64,000 bases of DNA. It comes from Ancistrus triradiatus. Taxonomy: Eukaryota; Chordata; Actinopteri; Siluriformes; Loricariidae. The notes under the pieces were generated by a model. That model searched no databases. It was not told the DNA's origin and saw only the letters and a list, made by a program, of their open reading frames with translations. Position numbers and translations under genes: made by a program. Below, piece after piece: positions 25,748 to 36,399 of the stretch. Each line of letters begins with the position of its first letter. Within the stretch, counting starts at the first letter, position 1. Where the stretch lies: positions 1-64,000 of the forward strand of contig JAJAGP010000249.1 in assembly GCA_025084515.1 (NCBI GenBank). The letters are read 5' to 3'.

Positions 25748-25926
25748 CAGTGGCGGTTCTAGACCATTTGAGGTTGGGGGGCTGCGGGCAGTGGCTATGT
25801 TAGAGGGGCCAAATACTTTCTAACTCAATATGCCCTGTCACCGTGTGTTCGCAGGTAACTCGCTCCTTTTTGGGGTGCCGGGGGTGGTTGTCACAGTAGC
25901 ACGGTTCCCCTCTAGAACCGCCACTG
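25748..25926. mobile_element. Short hAT-like MITE with 16-base inverted termini
   Basis: A 179-bp unit bounded by perfect inverted repeats CAGTGGCGGTTCTAGA at both ends. CAGTGGCGG-type termini are common in fish hAT non-autonomous elements. An intact 8-base target duplication is not evident, so the insertion is either old or the flanks have diverged. No coding capacity. Confidence 0.75.
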
Positions 25927-26305
25927 CTTAATATAAGGCACTTAGACGCACGACTTACAAGAAGTCTAAAGTCAATCGCGCATGCTTCTCAGAGAAATTC
26001 TCAACCGCATATTGTCAAAAAATATTGCATATTTTTTATTTTATTTTTTTGTTTTGTTTGCCCACTTGTATTAAGCGTCACACCTTATTTTTAGCTCTGG
26101 TCTGAACCTCGGTGACCTGATCGCTGGCTGTGGGCATGGTTGTACAATGTAAAACTATCTACATAACAATGTACTGTACAGTGCAAGTCGCTCCACATAA
26201 GGGCGTCTAGTAAATCACTAAACGTAAAATACTCAATGCATAGTATATAATGCGCTTTTGTACGTTTCGGTAATAACGTTGGATTCTATTATATTGTAGT
26301 AATGG

Positions 26306-26308
<3 letters not shown>

Positions 26309-26342
<34 letters not shown>
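26309..26342. repeat. (GT)n microsatellite
   Basis: About 17 GT units, some 150 bases upstream of the miR-15 hairpin. Confidence 0.95.
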
Positions 26343-26344
<2 letters not shown>

Positions 26345-26487
26345 CCTCACATACTCACGTCATTGTGCCTGTGTTTCAGATGGCATGCTGGAAATCCTTT
26401 TGTCCTGCGGGAAGAGAAGAGAGCAAGCAAGAGAGGGAGTCTCCTATTTTCTGACAGTGTGTAGGCGCGCGCGTGTTCGTGTGACTC

Positions 26488-26572
26488 TTCAGGTGGTGGT
26501 GTAGCAGCACAGAATGGTTTGTGGTGATACACAGATGCAGGCCATGCTGTGCTGTAGCACCAATGCCTTGAA
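26488..26572 (+). ncRNA. mir15a: miR-15-family microRNA precursor (miR-15a type)
   Basis: The 5p mature sequence occupies 26502-26523 and begins TAGCAGCACAGAATGG, carrying the AGCAGCA seed. As I recall, it is the teleost miR-15a form. The 3' arm at about 26538-26559 begins CAGGCCATGCTGTGCTG, resembling the known miR-15a-3p, and pairs with the 5p arm nearly throughout. The 14-base terminal loop is GTGATACACAGATG-like. Downstream of Dicer, the miRNA represses mRNAs such as BCL2 and G1 cyclins in vertebrates (known for the family). A miR-16 hairpin follows on the same strand with mature starts 115 bases apart, so both should come from one primary transcript, the DLEU2-like host. Confidence 0.95.
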
Positions 26573-26604
26573 ATCACACTTCGTGTATACGGGTGGATGA
26601 CTGT

Positions 26605-26692
26605 GTTGTCTTACTTTAGCAGCATGTAAATATTGGAGTTACACCATGCCAGATGCCTCCAGTATGCTCGTGCTGCTGAAGCAAGAAGTCAC
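26605..26692 (+). ncRNA. mir16c: miR-16-family microRNA precursor (miR-16c type)
   Basis: The 5p mature sequence at 26617-26638 starts TAGCAGCATGTAAATATTGG. It differs from the canonical miR-16 TAGCAGCACG by one base (T for C), matching the form I recall as zebrafish miR-16c. The seed AGCAGCA is intact. The 3' arm (26659-26679) reads CCAGTATGCTCGTGCTGCTG and resembles miR-16-1-3p, pairing with the 5p arm to give a clean hairpin. Like miR-15 it acts in cell-cycle and apoptosis control through shared targets. The 16a versus 16c label rests on memory of the published mature sequences. Confidence 0.95.
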
Positions 26693-26699
26693 TGAGCGG

Positions 26700-29600
26700 C
26701 GCAAGCTTTATCCTCACCTTAGTGTAATAGCGATGTTGCTGTGGCTGACTCACCTCTACCGAAGCATCACAACCGTACACTCAGCACCTTCAGCACTTCT
26801 CAAAGGTAAACGTGAAGGCAGAGAGAGAGGAAAAAAATACACATCGTTAAACTGCGTTATAAACCTTGATGCAACGATATTTCGGCTTCTGTGTTGTATG
26901 TATTGCATTGTTGTTGTTTTCTTTTTTATTTATTTTGCCCATTAAATGTTTAAAATTGTTAAAACACCGGTGTGTCTCACAACATGATTATTACTCTGAA
27001 AACGATGTATGACTTCACGTGATACGCCCACTGAAACATTAATATACAATATGTAGTAAAAATGAAGTTTCACTCCGTTCGTAATAGTTTATGCAGTTTT
27101 AAGATGGCAGACTAGTATGCCTACGTGTTCTTCATTAGTGTTTTCATCTGCCTTTTCTTCAGAAGCAGGACAGCAGAAGTTGGGCTGGGAATAATATTTC
27201 TGTTGCTGCGGAAGGTTTTGTGGAACGATAAAGTGGTAGGCGCTAAGCTGTATAGGCCTCCTGCGCTGAGCTGGCACATTTAAACTGTGGGATCACTTTT
27301 TGTTAACTTTCGTCGGAATTTTAGGGCTACATCAACATGAATCGAGCTAAGAGCTAATATTTTTCGGTTGTGTAAAACGAACAGCATTTAAAACTCGACT
27401 AAAAGAAAACTCCGTCAAGTTCGTGTATCTCTAATCGAAATATTCCCGCGCGTAGCCAAGTGGATATTTCTAATGCGAATTTGGGAACGTTTAAAATCTG
27501 AAAGACCTCAAGTAACAACGAATTAGCTATATCTCAACAATAAAGTGCAATATCTTTTGTTCCTAATTTAATGTTATCTAATTTAGATTAATTTCGTGTG
27601 GACATGTGGCTGAATTTTACCACCGGTCAGTTACCGGTTCGTTCTAAGAAATTAGTAACATTTTTATGATTTCCAGAATATATAATGGATCGTTTTCGAT
27701 TGACCTAGATTTTTTTTTTTTTAACACGCGAATCGCTGTTATGCAGATGTTATTAGATGTGAGTGCACCAATATATGATATACGGTGTTGTATTCGATTG
27801 GCCAATACTCGTACTATTAACTGTTTCCACCTTTTTGTGCAAAATATATTTCGAGACAGTAATACGGTATTTTACCCTGGGTGAAATTAAAAGCTAAAAA
27901 GCACAATTTATTTATTTGGCAACGTTTATACTTACAGCGAGCGTACCAATTTAAGCATTTTCTTTAAAGTAATTTTAAAGCTTTAAATCAAATTAGGTTT
28001 TTCTTTATTTTTGTTACAGGTATCTCTAATAGAGAAGGGTATTTTATATATAAATGAAACAGTCATACTAACCTGGATCCAGTCTTTACATTGCATTTCT
28101 GTACTGGTCTTGAGCTATGAGAACAAATCCAGTTGTCCGTTGATTTGATTCAAATAAATTAAAAACCCCACAGAATTAAAAAAATAAAATGATAGCAATT
28201 TGTGTGTGTGTGTGTGTATGCGTGTGTATGTGTGTTATATTTTTATATATATATATATATATAGGTCGTATACACCTACCTGCAGTATGGTGGTATAATA
28301 GGCCATTTATGCCATTACATAGGCCTACTGCTAGTAGTATAGCCTTCTGAAGAACAGTATAAATAATTCAATCACAGAAACATGTACGTTTGAATATTTT
28401 TTAGGGAAAAACATGCCTGGTTTCGTGCATGTACACTGTGTTCTTTAAACCAGTTTAAGCGGGAATGAAAAAAAAATACTGCTTCCAAGATAAGTAATCC
28501 ACATATTTAAAAATGGTTAGAGGAAAAACTGTCGAGGGCAGCAAAAATTATTTTTAACTGTAGGCTAACGTAGTCTAATAAACGGGTGTGTAAAGAGTAT
28601 CCTTGCGGTGTTGGGGTCAGAAATGATGTTTCACAAACATAAATAGGCTAGCAAAAAAGGTATTCATTATGTAGTTTGAAGTTTTTCGACGAATTGGGAA
28701 AAATGTGAATACTTTTGAGCAGTACTTTCCTGTTTTCTTTTGAAATGACAAAAAAAACATGCATCATACTGCTGATCAACTCTAAAGCCGGTTTTAAACT
28801 TTTCAATGCGAATTTTGGTTTTCAGCCACTGTGAACAATGTGTTAAATTACAATCTAATTTACTTTTCTGTTTCTGTGCAAGCATGTTATGCTTGGATCC
28901 ATTTACATTTTTGGAATTGCAATATAGACAGTCTTCAGGAGTAACTAAGTGATTAATCCCTAGTTAGGCCTAATTCCTCACGTTTTCCGAGCAAAAACGT
29001 CTTATATGTTTGTTAGCCATATTGTGTAAATGGTAGCCAACAAAACTAAGTAAACAGTGGTGAAACGTGATAACGGCTAATCGTGCCCTTTTGAGCAGAC
29101 GTCATAACTAATGGTCTAGTGTGGAGTGGGTATGTTTTTAAACTACGTGCAGTTCTGATGCTTATTCCACTAACGCCTTTATTAAATTGCGGTTGAAATA
29201 ACACAAAACGGCTACCAAATGTAATACAAAGACTTCTTGTAGAAGAAATATTCAGGATGTTAATGTAGCCTTATGCGAAAATAAAAACTATTTTAAAAGG
29301 AAGATACGATTATTTCGTTTTTTATCAGGTTATGCTTTGAGACAATTCTTGATAGCTAAATAACTTTTACTCTGTGATAAGGTGACCAAGTTGCCGTTCG
29401 TTTGTTTGTCATGGTTTTTTAAAGTGTCAGTATGAAATTTAGTAGTTACATTTTCAGAGAAGTAGTTATTAGTTTGTAATAATCTACGTACGCACGATAG
29501 CTGTCCCACCACCTTCTTTATGTATAGGTATAAGAAGGGACACTGCTTTATACAAAACACAGTTCCAAGTGCTGCCGTTGCATGGCCGCTACTCATCGAG

Positions 29601-30080
29601 GATAAACAGTGTGACGGTGTGCAAGTCATAATTCTTTACTATTATAAAGCTTTATAGAGACGCTGATTTCCACTTTATTTTTGTAATAAACTATAAAAAC
29701 CTAAACCTTAACACTTCATAAGTGCTATTTCATTGTCTCCCCTCATGTATGACGATTCAGAGTATCTGCCGTTAGATTTGTTTTATGATGCAGGTTTTTG
29801 GGGACAGGGAACAGCTAACATCACTTTTCCCCAGAATTTCCCTGGCAGCGGTCGTCTAAATTTATACTGCATGTGACATAACCTCTGAACCGTGCTGGTG
29901 GATGACGTCAAGAGTTTTATTTAGGGAAGGTTTTCTCTTCGAATTATCATTATGCAGAAATAAAAACTGGGTGAGTGGTGATAATCCTTACACAGGACAC
30001 CAACTCTAGGATTTTTGTTGCAGTCCAATACTTTTAGGTAGTACAGTTTCTCACAAAGTGTTAACAGTACTGTCAGTGTT
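26700..30080. other. Intergenic or lncRNA region, no coding gene recognised
   Basis: Between the miRNA cluster and a DNA transposon there is no recognisable exon. A plausible splice donor, CAAAG/GTAAAC, lies at about 26806 and could end a host-transcript exon that includes or follows the hairpins. KCNRG was looked for here by its T1-domain start and not found. Confidence 0.4.
28200..28264. repeat. (GT)n/(TA)n microsatellite
   Basis: Compound dinucleotide repeat of about 65 bases. Confidence 0.9.
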
Positions 30081-30088
30081 CAAATATA

Positions 30089-31163
30089 CCCATCAGCCAT
30101 AACAACAACAAAAAAAAATACCTGCCTAATGCTGTGTAGGTCCACTTATGCTGTCAAAACTGCTCTGACTCATCGAAACATGCATGCCACAAAACCTCTA
30201 AAGGTGTCCTGTGGTATCTGGTGTTAACAGTAGATCCTAGCAGTAGAGTAGGTACATATGTTAGCAGTAGAGCCTTCAAGTCCTGTAAGTTGCAAGGTGG
30301 GACATCCACAGATCAAACATGTTTATTCAAACACATCCCACTGATGCTTGATTGGACTGAGCTAGGGATTTTAAAGGCTATTCTTTGTTGTGTTCTTCAA
30401 ACCATTCATTTTTGCTGTATGACAGAGTTCATTATCAAGCTAAAAGAGGATACTTCCATTAGGGAATACCAGTGAAATGAAGATATGGTATGTGACAATA
30501 TTTAGGTAGGTGGTACATGTCGAGGTAACATCCTTATGAACCAGAAGACCCAAGGTTCACAACAGCAATGTTCAGCGCATCACACTGCTGGTCTGCCTTC
30601 TTCCAAGCTGATGCCAGCTCTTCCCCAAGTATGTGACACACACCCATCCACCATTCATATGATGTAAAGCAGAATATGATTCATCAGACCAGCCCACCTT
30701 CTTCTGGTCCTGTTCTGTTTCTCATATGTCCATTGTAAGCGCTTTTGTAGTGCACAGGGGTCAGCATGGGCACTTCAACCAGTCTACTGCAATCCCATAC
30801 ACAGCAAGCTGCATTGTGCTGTGTGTTCTGATACATTTCTATTATAGCCAGCAACTTCAGCAATTTGTATTACAGTAGCTCTTCTGTGGGATCATACCAG
30901 ACGGACTAGACTTTTTTTGAAACCAGGAACACCCCACAAGACCTGCCATTTTAGAGATGTGGACCACCCATTCACCTAGCCATCACAATTTGTCAGAGTC
31001 ACTCCTTACACTTGCCCATTTTTCTTGCTTCAAACACATCAACTTCAAAAACTATTTGTCCACTTACTGCCTAACTTATCCTGCTCCTTGACATGTGTCA
31101 TCATAACAAGATGATGTTATTCACTTCACCTGGCTGTGGATTCAATGTTATGGCTGTTGGGTG
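30089..31163. mobile_element. Decayed DNA transposon with inverted ends (CAGCCATAACAT type)
   Basis: The left end ACCCATCAGCCATAACA is matched in inverse on the right by ATGTTATGGCTGTTGGGTGT, and each end is bordered by TA. The interior resembles a common fish repeat containing AAGGTGTCCTGTGGTATCTG and TCCTGTAAGTTGCAAGGTGG. No open transposase frame is visible. Shorter elements with the same terminal motif occur at 50198-50481 and, at one end, near 42750. Confidence 0.65.
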
Positions 31164-31477
31164 TATACAGATGTTTAGGTATTTAAGTATTTTTCCACCT
31201 GCAAAAGGAAGACAAAATACTAAATTATAATGAATATGAGTGCGCTACTCTGGGTTTGAAAAAAGTAAATACATGGTTAATGGTATAACCTTGAAATGAA
31301 ACGTTATGAAAAACAATACATTTCAATCTCCTCAATAGTGCAAACTCTGCATAATGTATGATCTATTTTTGTTTGAAAAGTGCATTTTTCTGTTGATGAG
31401 TAAACCTTGAGGACTAAAAAAAGAAAAACAAAGTAGACCTGATGTTCTGGAGCGACAACAGTATTGCTAAAGAGGTT

Positions 31478-31499
31478 TTTTTTTTTTTTTTTTTTTTTT
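31478..31499. repeat. Poly-T tract
   Basis: Run of about 22 T residues. Confidence 0.9.
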
Positions 31500-31574
31500 A
31501 CTTCGGATGAATTGTATCATTTTATACCTGTGTATGATACTGACCAAAGTACTGGTAGTTATGATTGGCAGGAC

Positions 31575-31775
31575 ACCGGACAGCTCCAGAGACTCCTGAC
31601 TCGGTCCTGAACTCGGACCTGTATGAAGTTTGCATGTCCTCCCATTGTCCGCCAGGTTTCTCTCTGGGTACTCTAGTTTCCTCCCACATTCCAAAAGACA
31701 TGCTTTAATTAGTTGCTCTAAATTGCACCAGTGTGAGTGTGTTAGCGGTCTATCAAAATAAACTTCCTCCTGTCA
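31575..31775 (+). repeat. Interspersed repeat of the 'CCTCCCACAGTCCAAAGACATGC' class
   Basis: Diverged plus-strand copy with TTTCCTCCCACATTCCAAAA and the following ACATGC segment near 31676-31700. Confidence 0.55.
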
Positions 31776-32369
31776 CGAATAGCCGCTGATGTGATGTTAA
31801 ATAAACGTATTTTTATGTGTTAATTGATCGCAGGCTATTTAAAGTTCAGTGATGTAACACTTAACCTTGAGCTTGGTCAGATGGCGCTAGGCTGAACTGA
31901 GACAGTTCAAACTTTTGCTTTCCCCATTTATCAAAGGTGTACAGTCATTACAAAATACCTAGATAAAAACAAAGCTGTATTGAGAAATAAGTGGTAAAAC
32001 ATTATTCTAAAAAAACAAAATACTGTGGAAGACTTATGACCATGTATAGTATAACTAGGTTTTAAAAAAATAGCATAAATAAAGTAGGAACCAGTAAATG
32101 TCAAGGGACCTATGTCCATAGATTTTCGCCACTTAAATAATCAGTTATCATTTCTGAAACCACTGATCCACTTTAATGGGCACACAGCCTGATTGTGCAA
32201 TTGAACCAAAAAGAGGGCATTGTTTCAAATTAACTAATGCACATAAGAACTGAAGTGGCTAATTAAGATGACATTCTTGTATAATGCATTGATTACTAGG
32301 TGTGAAAACATAGCCTATGAAAACATATCTTTAGCCTTAGAGAGTAAAAAAGGAAAGTCCGAGTGAAAA

Positions 32370-33584
32370 CTAGCTAATGAACTCTGACGTGGTGTCAATG
32401 AGCTCCGTAATGTAGTTCCCACAGAGCTCGGTGAGGAGCGCGCATAACCCCATCGCCTCCTGCCAGCACACAGTGCACCAGCTCAGCATTTCCGAAGGAG
32501 CGGGCACGGAGAGGCTGCTGAGCGCAGATACCGCTTTAGCCTTGAGACTAGCGGTGAAAGCGTCAGACAGAAGGAAATTCAGCGCACAGAGACACAAACA
32601 CAGCAGAAGAGAGAATCTCCACAGACTGCGAGAGAATCGCGGGGGAGCGAGGCGAGCTGCCGGTGACAGGAGAACGGCGCCATCATGCGGAGCGCGCAGC
32701 GCGTCCACGTCTCCCAGGCGCACTCGGTCCCAGTCGTGAACGTCGAAACTGGGGACTAGCGCGTGGACGTCCACATCTGTGCGCGCTGGAAGCGGCGTCT
32801 CACGAATGACGCGCACTTTTTCGCGGAAGTCCTGCATGCGCTGTAAGAAGGTTAGCGGCTCCGAGAGCGCGCGGAAAGACTCGGCGACGTGTAGAGCGCG
32901 CTGCTGTTCTTCCAGCGCTGAGCGGAGCCTGTTGATCTCCGGATCGCAGGTCTGCATGACTGCGAGTTTCAGGGTCTCGAAATCTGACAGGATCTCACCG
33001 CGCTTGTGTTCGAGTGTACGGAGCAACTTGTCGAAATAATCTGTGACTCGATCCACGTCTCTAGAGACCACCTGCAGCGCTTTTTTCTTCGATCCTTCGA
33101 GCGCTTCCAGGCACGAGAGCACCTCGGCGCTCCTCCAGCCCTTCACAGCGCACAGCAGCTCTTCGAATGAGGTTTTCTCGCGCTCGTATGCCTCCTCCAG
33201 CGCGCAGAACTTGTGTCCTTTATGCTCACCAGTCGTGGCACAAAAGCCACAGATGAGCTTCAGATCTGTGGCGCAGAAGATGTTAAGCGGTTGGCCGTTG
33301 TGAGCCTGACACAGAGACATTTTTGGGGTGGTGCGAATCTTGTTGTATTTCTCCACAATGCTGCGCAGAGAGTAGTTAACTTGCAGGCTCGAGACTCCGT
33401 TGTGCGCCGTCTCTTTTCGGCAAGTCGGACATTTAAACGGGGGTCTCCATGCAGGGCTCCGGTTACCGTCCAGCATGCCCTCCAGACACTTCCTGCAGAA
33501 ACTGTGCGAGCACGGCAGCACACGGGGGTCATCAAAGAGACAGCAACATATGGGACAAGTAAGCTCCTCTTCCAGCAGATCCAT
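32370..33584 (-). CDS. trim13: TRIM13, ER-membrane RING E3 ubiquitin ligase
   Basis: A single coding exon of 404 codons. The human protein is about 407. The start is the ATG at 33584 (MDLLEEELTCPICC), because the frame upstream is intronic: CCGTTTCAG, a good splice acceptor, ends at 33591, eight bases before that ATG. Visible domains are a RING finger (Cys10, Cys13, Cys25, His27, Cys30, Cys33, Cys52, Cys55), a B-box 2 (Cys92, His95, Cys104, Asp107, Cys112, Cys115, His121, His124), a coiled-coil region about 130-270, and one hydrophobic segment about 320-343 near the C-terminus that would anchor it in the ER membrane. There is no SPRY/PRY domain, as expected for TRIM13. Known role: ubiquitin ligase in ER-associated degradation and autophagy. 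It lies convergent to the miRNA transcript and head-to-head with SPRYD7, as in human 13q14. KCNRG is not found next to it. Confidence 0.96.
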   Translation of the reverse strand: MDLLEEELTCPICCCLFDDPRVLPCSHSFCRKCLEGMLDGNRSPAWRPPFKCPTCRKETAHNGVSSLQVNYSLRSIVEKYNKIRTTPKMSLCQAHNGQPLNIFCATDLKLICGFCATTGEHKGHKFCALEEAYEREKTSFEELLCAVKGWRSAEVLSCLEALEGSKKKALQVVSRDVDRVTDYFDKLLRTLEHKRGEILSDFETLKLAVMQTCDPEINRLRSALEEQQRALHVAESFRALSEPLTFLQRMQDFREKVRVIRETPLPARTDVDVHALVPSFDVHDWDRVRLGDVDALRAPHDGAVLLSPAARLAPPRFSRSLWRFSLLLCLCLCALNFLLSDAFTASLKAKAVSALSSLSVPAPSEMLSWCTVCWQEAMGLCALLTELCGNYITELIDTTSEFIS

Positions 33585-33592
33585 TGTGGACT

Positions 33593-34982
33593 GAAACGGA
33601 AGGTTATATTGACATGAGAGCAGGTCACAGCATCGGATGGTAAACAGATCAAATCGATGGTACACATCACACACTGACTAATAAACCTTACTCGCACATC
33701 TCGCTCGGATGCTGAAGTTGAGCTGTTTCAGAGCTTGAGTCTGCAATTCAAGTCAAGTCGGCGCAATAACAGCTTTTCTAAAAGCAAATTCTTTCGTGAT
33801 CATGCATTTCCTGCCAAAACATATTTCTCCATATGCATGTAGGCTATTAATCTTTAGGCTAAAATGAGCATATATTAATATTCTTCAAATATAGGTTGGT
33901 TTTCCAATCTATCCTGACTTGCATCTGATTAGTCCGTGCATGACAGTTATTATCATGACACAGTAAAGGCATTCTGGGTCGGATGATGAGGCGATTCGTT
34001 TGGTTCCAATAAGAGCTCCGAAGTGCCCTGCCGCTTTGCTTGTGAAATCCAAGAGCAAATCCTGCCCCTCCATTTTCTCACGTTCTAATGAATAGCTTCT
34101 AATTTTGGCTGGAGACGCTTGGGGTTCTGCCGGTAGGCAGCTCTACAGATGACCGTTATGGAGGCAAACGTCAGCAACTGGACCAAAAACATGCACACAC
34201 GCGCTGAGATCAGTTGCTGTGCGCGCAATGCGCGACGCAATCGTAATCGTGGCGCTCGTTGCTGTGCAGACTTCGCTCTTTCCAAATGTGGAAAGTTTAA
34301 CTGTTTCAGGGCTAGGCATGAAGATGTACAGCGATTTAACACGCATCCATGCGATTAAGGACACGTGACAGTAACACAAACGTTGCTTGTTAATAACCAC
34401 ATGCATTACTAGCCTATAATCCAAAGGCAAAGTTGTTGCTTTTTTCTAACGCAGCTTTAAAGAGAGGATTCCTCTGTTTTTGGCAGTGAGGGCTGTTGCT
34501 ATGCAAATAATCAAAGTTTAAAAAAAACCTCCACTCAGACTCGGGCTCACTGATTAACATCTAGACACGGACGTCCTACATGCAATATAACATGTACATC
34601 CATGAACTCTGTTGTACTTGTTATAAGCTCGAGAGGGTGCCGAATAGTGCGAGCAGTTAGTCATTTCTCTAGCTGCTGTATCACTATTAGAGTTATTGGT
34701 TTTGTGCTCTGCGGCTCTGAGTTCTGCCTACAAACAGCTGAGCGTGCGTCATGCCACCATGTGTCAGGAGCCAGCGCTGCATCGATAACCAATAACCAGC
34801 AGGTCACGTGTAAAAATATTTTGACCTGGATATTTTTCTTCCCCTTGTTTCCATGCCATCAGTGAGCTGGCTGCTGCTCTCAGCGGGTTTACGTTGATTG
34901 GCTGACTCGGGGATGAGCGTGACGTTCGATGACGCGGAGCGCCGGTAGAGGGCAGTGCGCGCTACATACTGTTCCCGCTTAC
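33593..34982 (-). other. Predicted TRIM13 5'-UTR intron
   Basis: On the minus strand a donor AAG/GTAAGC (GT at 34982-34981) and the acceptor TTTCAG ending at 33591 would define an intron in the 5' untranslated region. Mammalian TRIM13 also has non-coding 5' exons. The splice pairing is inferred. Confidence 0.45.
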
Positions 34983-35110
34983 CTTCCCTAAGCGTTGCTG
35001 TGACGCATTATACCGATGCTTAGAGTTCTGACGTAGCATCTCATGAGTTACAATTGGTTGTGGTGCTTAAGAGGTATGATTGGTCAGTGGTTCATGCTTC
35101 TATGTAGGGA
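34983..35110 (-). promoter_or_regulatory. Predicted TRIM13 promoter and non-coding first exon
   Basis: Reading the minus strand, two CCAAT boxes (about 35080 and 35055) and a TACGTCA CRE-like site (about 35030) precede a short stretch ending in the donor at 34982. The neighbouring 34890-34985 stretch is CpG-rich, with GTGACG and GATGACGCGG segments. Together this looks like the TRIM13 start region. Transcription start data are lacking. Confidence 0.4.
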
Positions 35111-36390
35111 AAGAGCAGCATATGTTGTGTTCTGGACACTGGTTTGCCCGTCAAGCAGCTTTAAAACCAAGACCATTTCATCAGCTAAACCAGCATAAAC
35201 CAACATGGACAAATATGGAACTAATTACATTAATAATTAATTGCTAATTAAACATCATTCCAGTAAAACAAAAACACAACATATGCTAGTCTTGGCTGTG
35301 TTTTGTTGTTTTTTTGGGTGAGTTGGTGGGATGGGTGAGTAACATTATTGTAAAAACCCACAAAAGGCTGATGTGGAACAAACAAACAGCAGCTACACCT
35401 CACTCACCACCTCCTGGTTCGTTCCTGGTATGAAAGCCACACCTTTGTGGATAATGTTGCCCACACTGGGATAGTCTATACCACTCTTCAGTGGAGTATA
35501 ATTCCAGGATTTGTTCAACCTAGCTGATTTCACTACTTAATTTTACCCGCTGGCTTGAGATAATTAGAAAAAGCTGTCACAGTTTCTGAACCTAAACTAT
35601 TCACTTCTGCCATCTATTTTCCTCTTGAAAAGATAATATCAATAGTAGCAGTAATATGATTAGTATTCCAGTATTAATAATTGGAAACTGGTAAATAAAA
35701 GCACCATAAACATAACAGATCATTTGATTTGTGACCACAATGTCTTGGACTTGTTTTTGGTGTACTAATGTAATCTGCATCCAATTGTGACCACTACCGA
35801 CCCCCTCTGTCCAATTTCCCCTGTGATCTCGAAGGATAGGTTCCAGAGCTCCTGCAACCTTGACCAGAAAATAGCATGGTTAAGCATTATACACAATAAA
35901 TAAATGGACGAGTGAACGAATTAACAACTAACTAACTAAATAAATAAAAAACAAATACGTAAAAATTAGGCACAATATTTGAATTTAATGCCTATTTCTG
36001 GTGCCTGGAATAGCAAGAAAATTATTATTGTTTCTGAAATGCATAGTAAATTCGGTCACAAATTAGTGTGTATTGGCAATGCATGTATTGTATGCTGTAT
36101 TTGGCAAAATTTTAATATGTTCACTATGCCAAAACTACCAAGTTACTTGGCTACATTCACAAATATGCTTCTAGAGCTACCTGCAACAAATTCATTTTGA
36201 AAATAAAAGACCAAAACTGCACTGAATGAGGTCGGAGTGACATCTCATTAACACAATAATTTACTCATTGACAAGAAATAACTCACCAAGATAGAAATGT
36301 CGGATTGCTGCAAAACTCGGCATGCAGTTATGTCTCAGGCAGATAAGTAAATGATTACAGGTTTTGCAGGTTTTGTCTGATTAGACACTG
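35111..36390. other. Intergenic, no gene recognised
   Basis: AT-rich spacer with only short ORFs. One degenerate AAACCAGCATAAACCAACATGG unit occurs near 35190. Confidence 0.5.
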
Positions 36391-36399
36391 GATCTTGCC

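Noticed and set aside
32370..33674. Start of TRIM13 at the longest-ORF ATG (33674)
   Set aside because: The extra 30 codons lie beyond an intron acceptor at 33591 and have no counterpart in TRIM13, which begins at MDLLEEEL-type sequence.
33213..33697. Two ORFs of 134 and 145 codons overlapping the start of TRIM13 in other frames or on the other strand
   Set aside because: They overlap the clearly homologous TRIM13 frame and have no recognisable domain. They are by-products of its GC-rich coding sequence.
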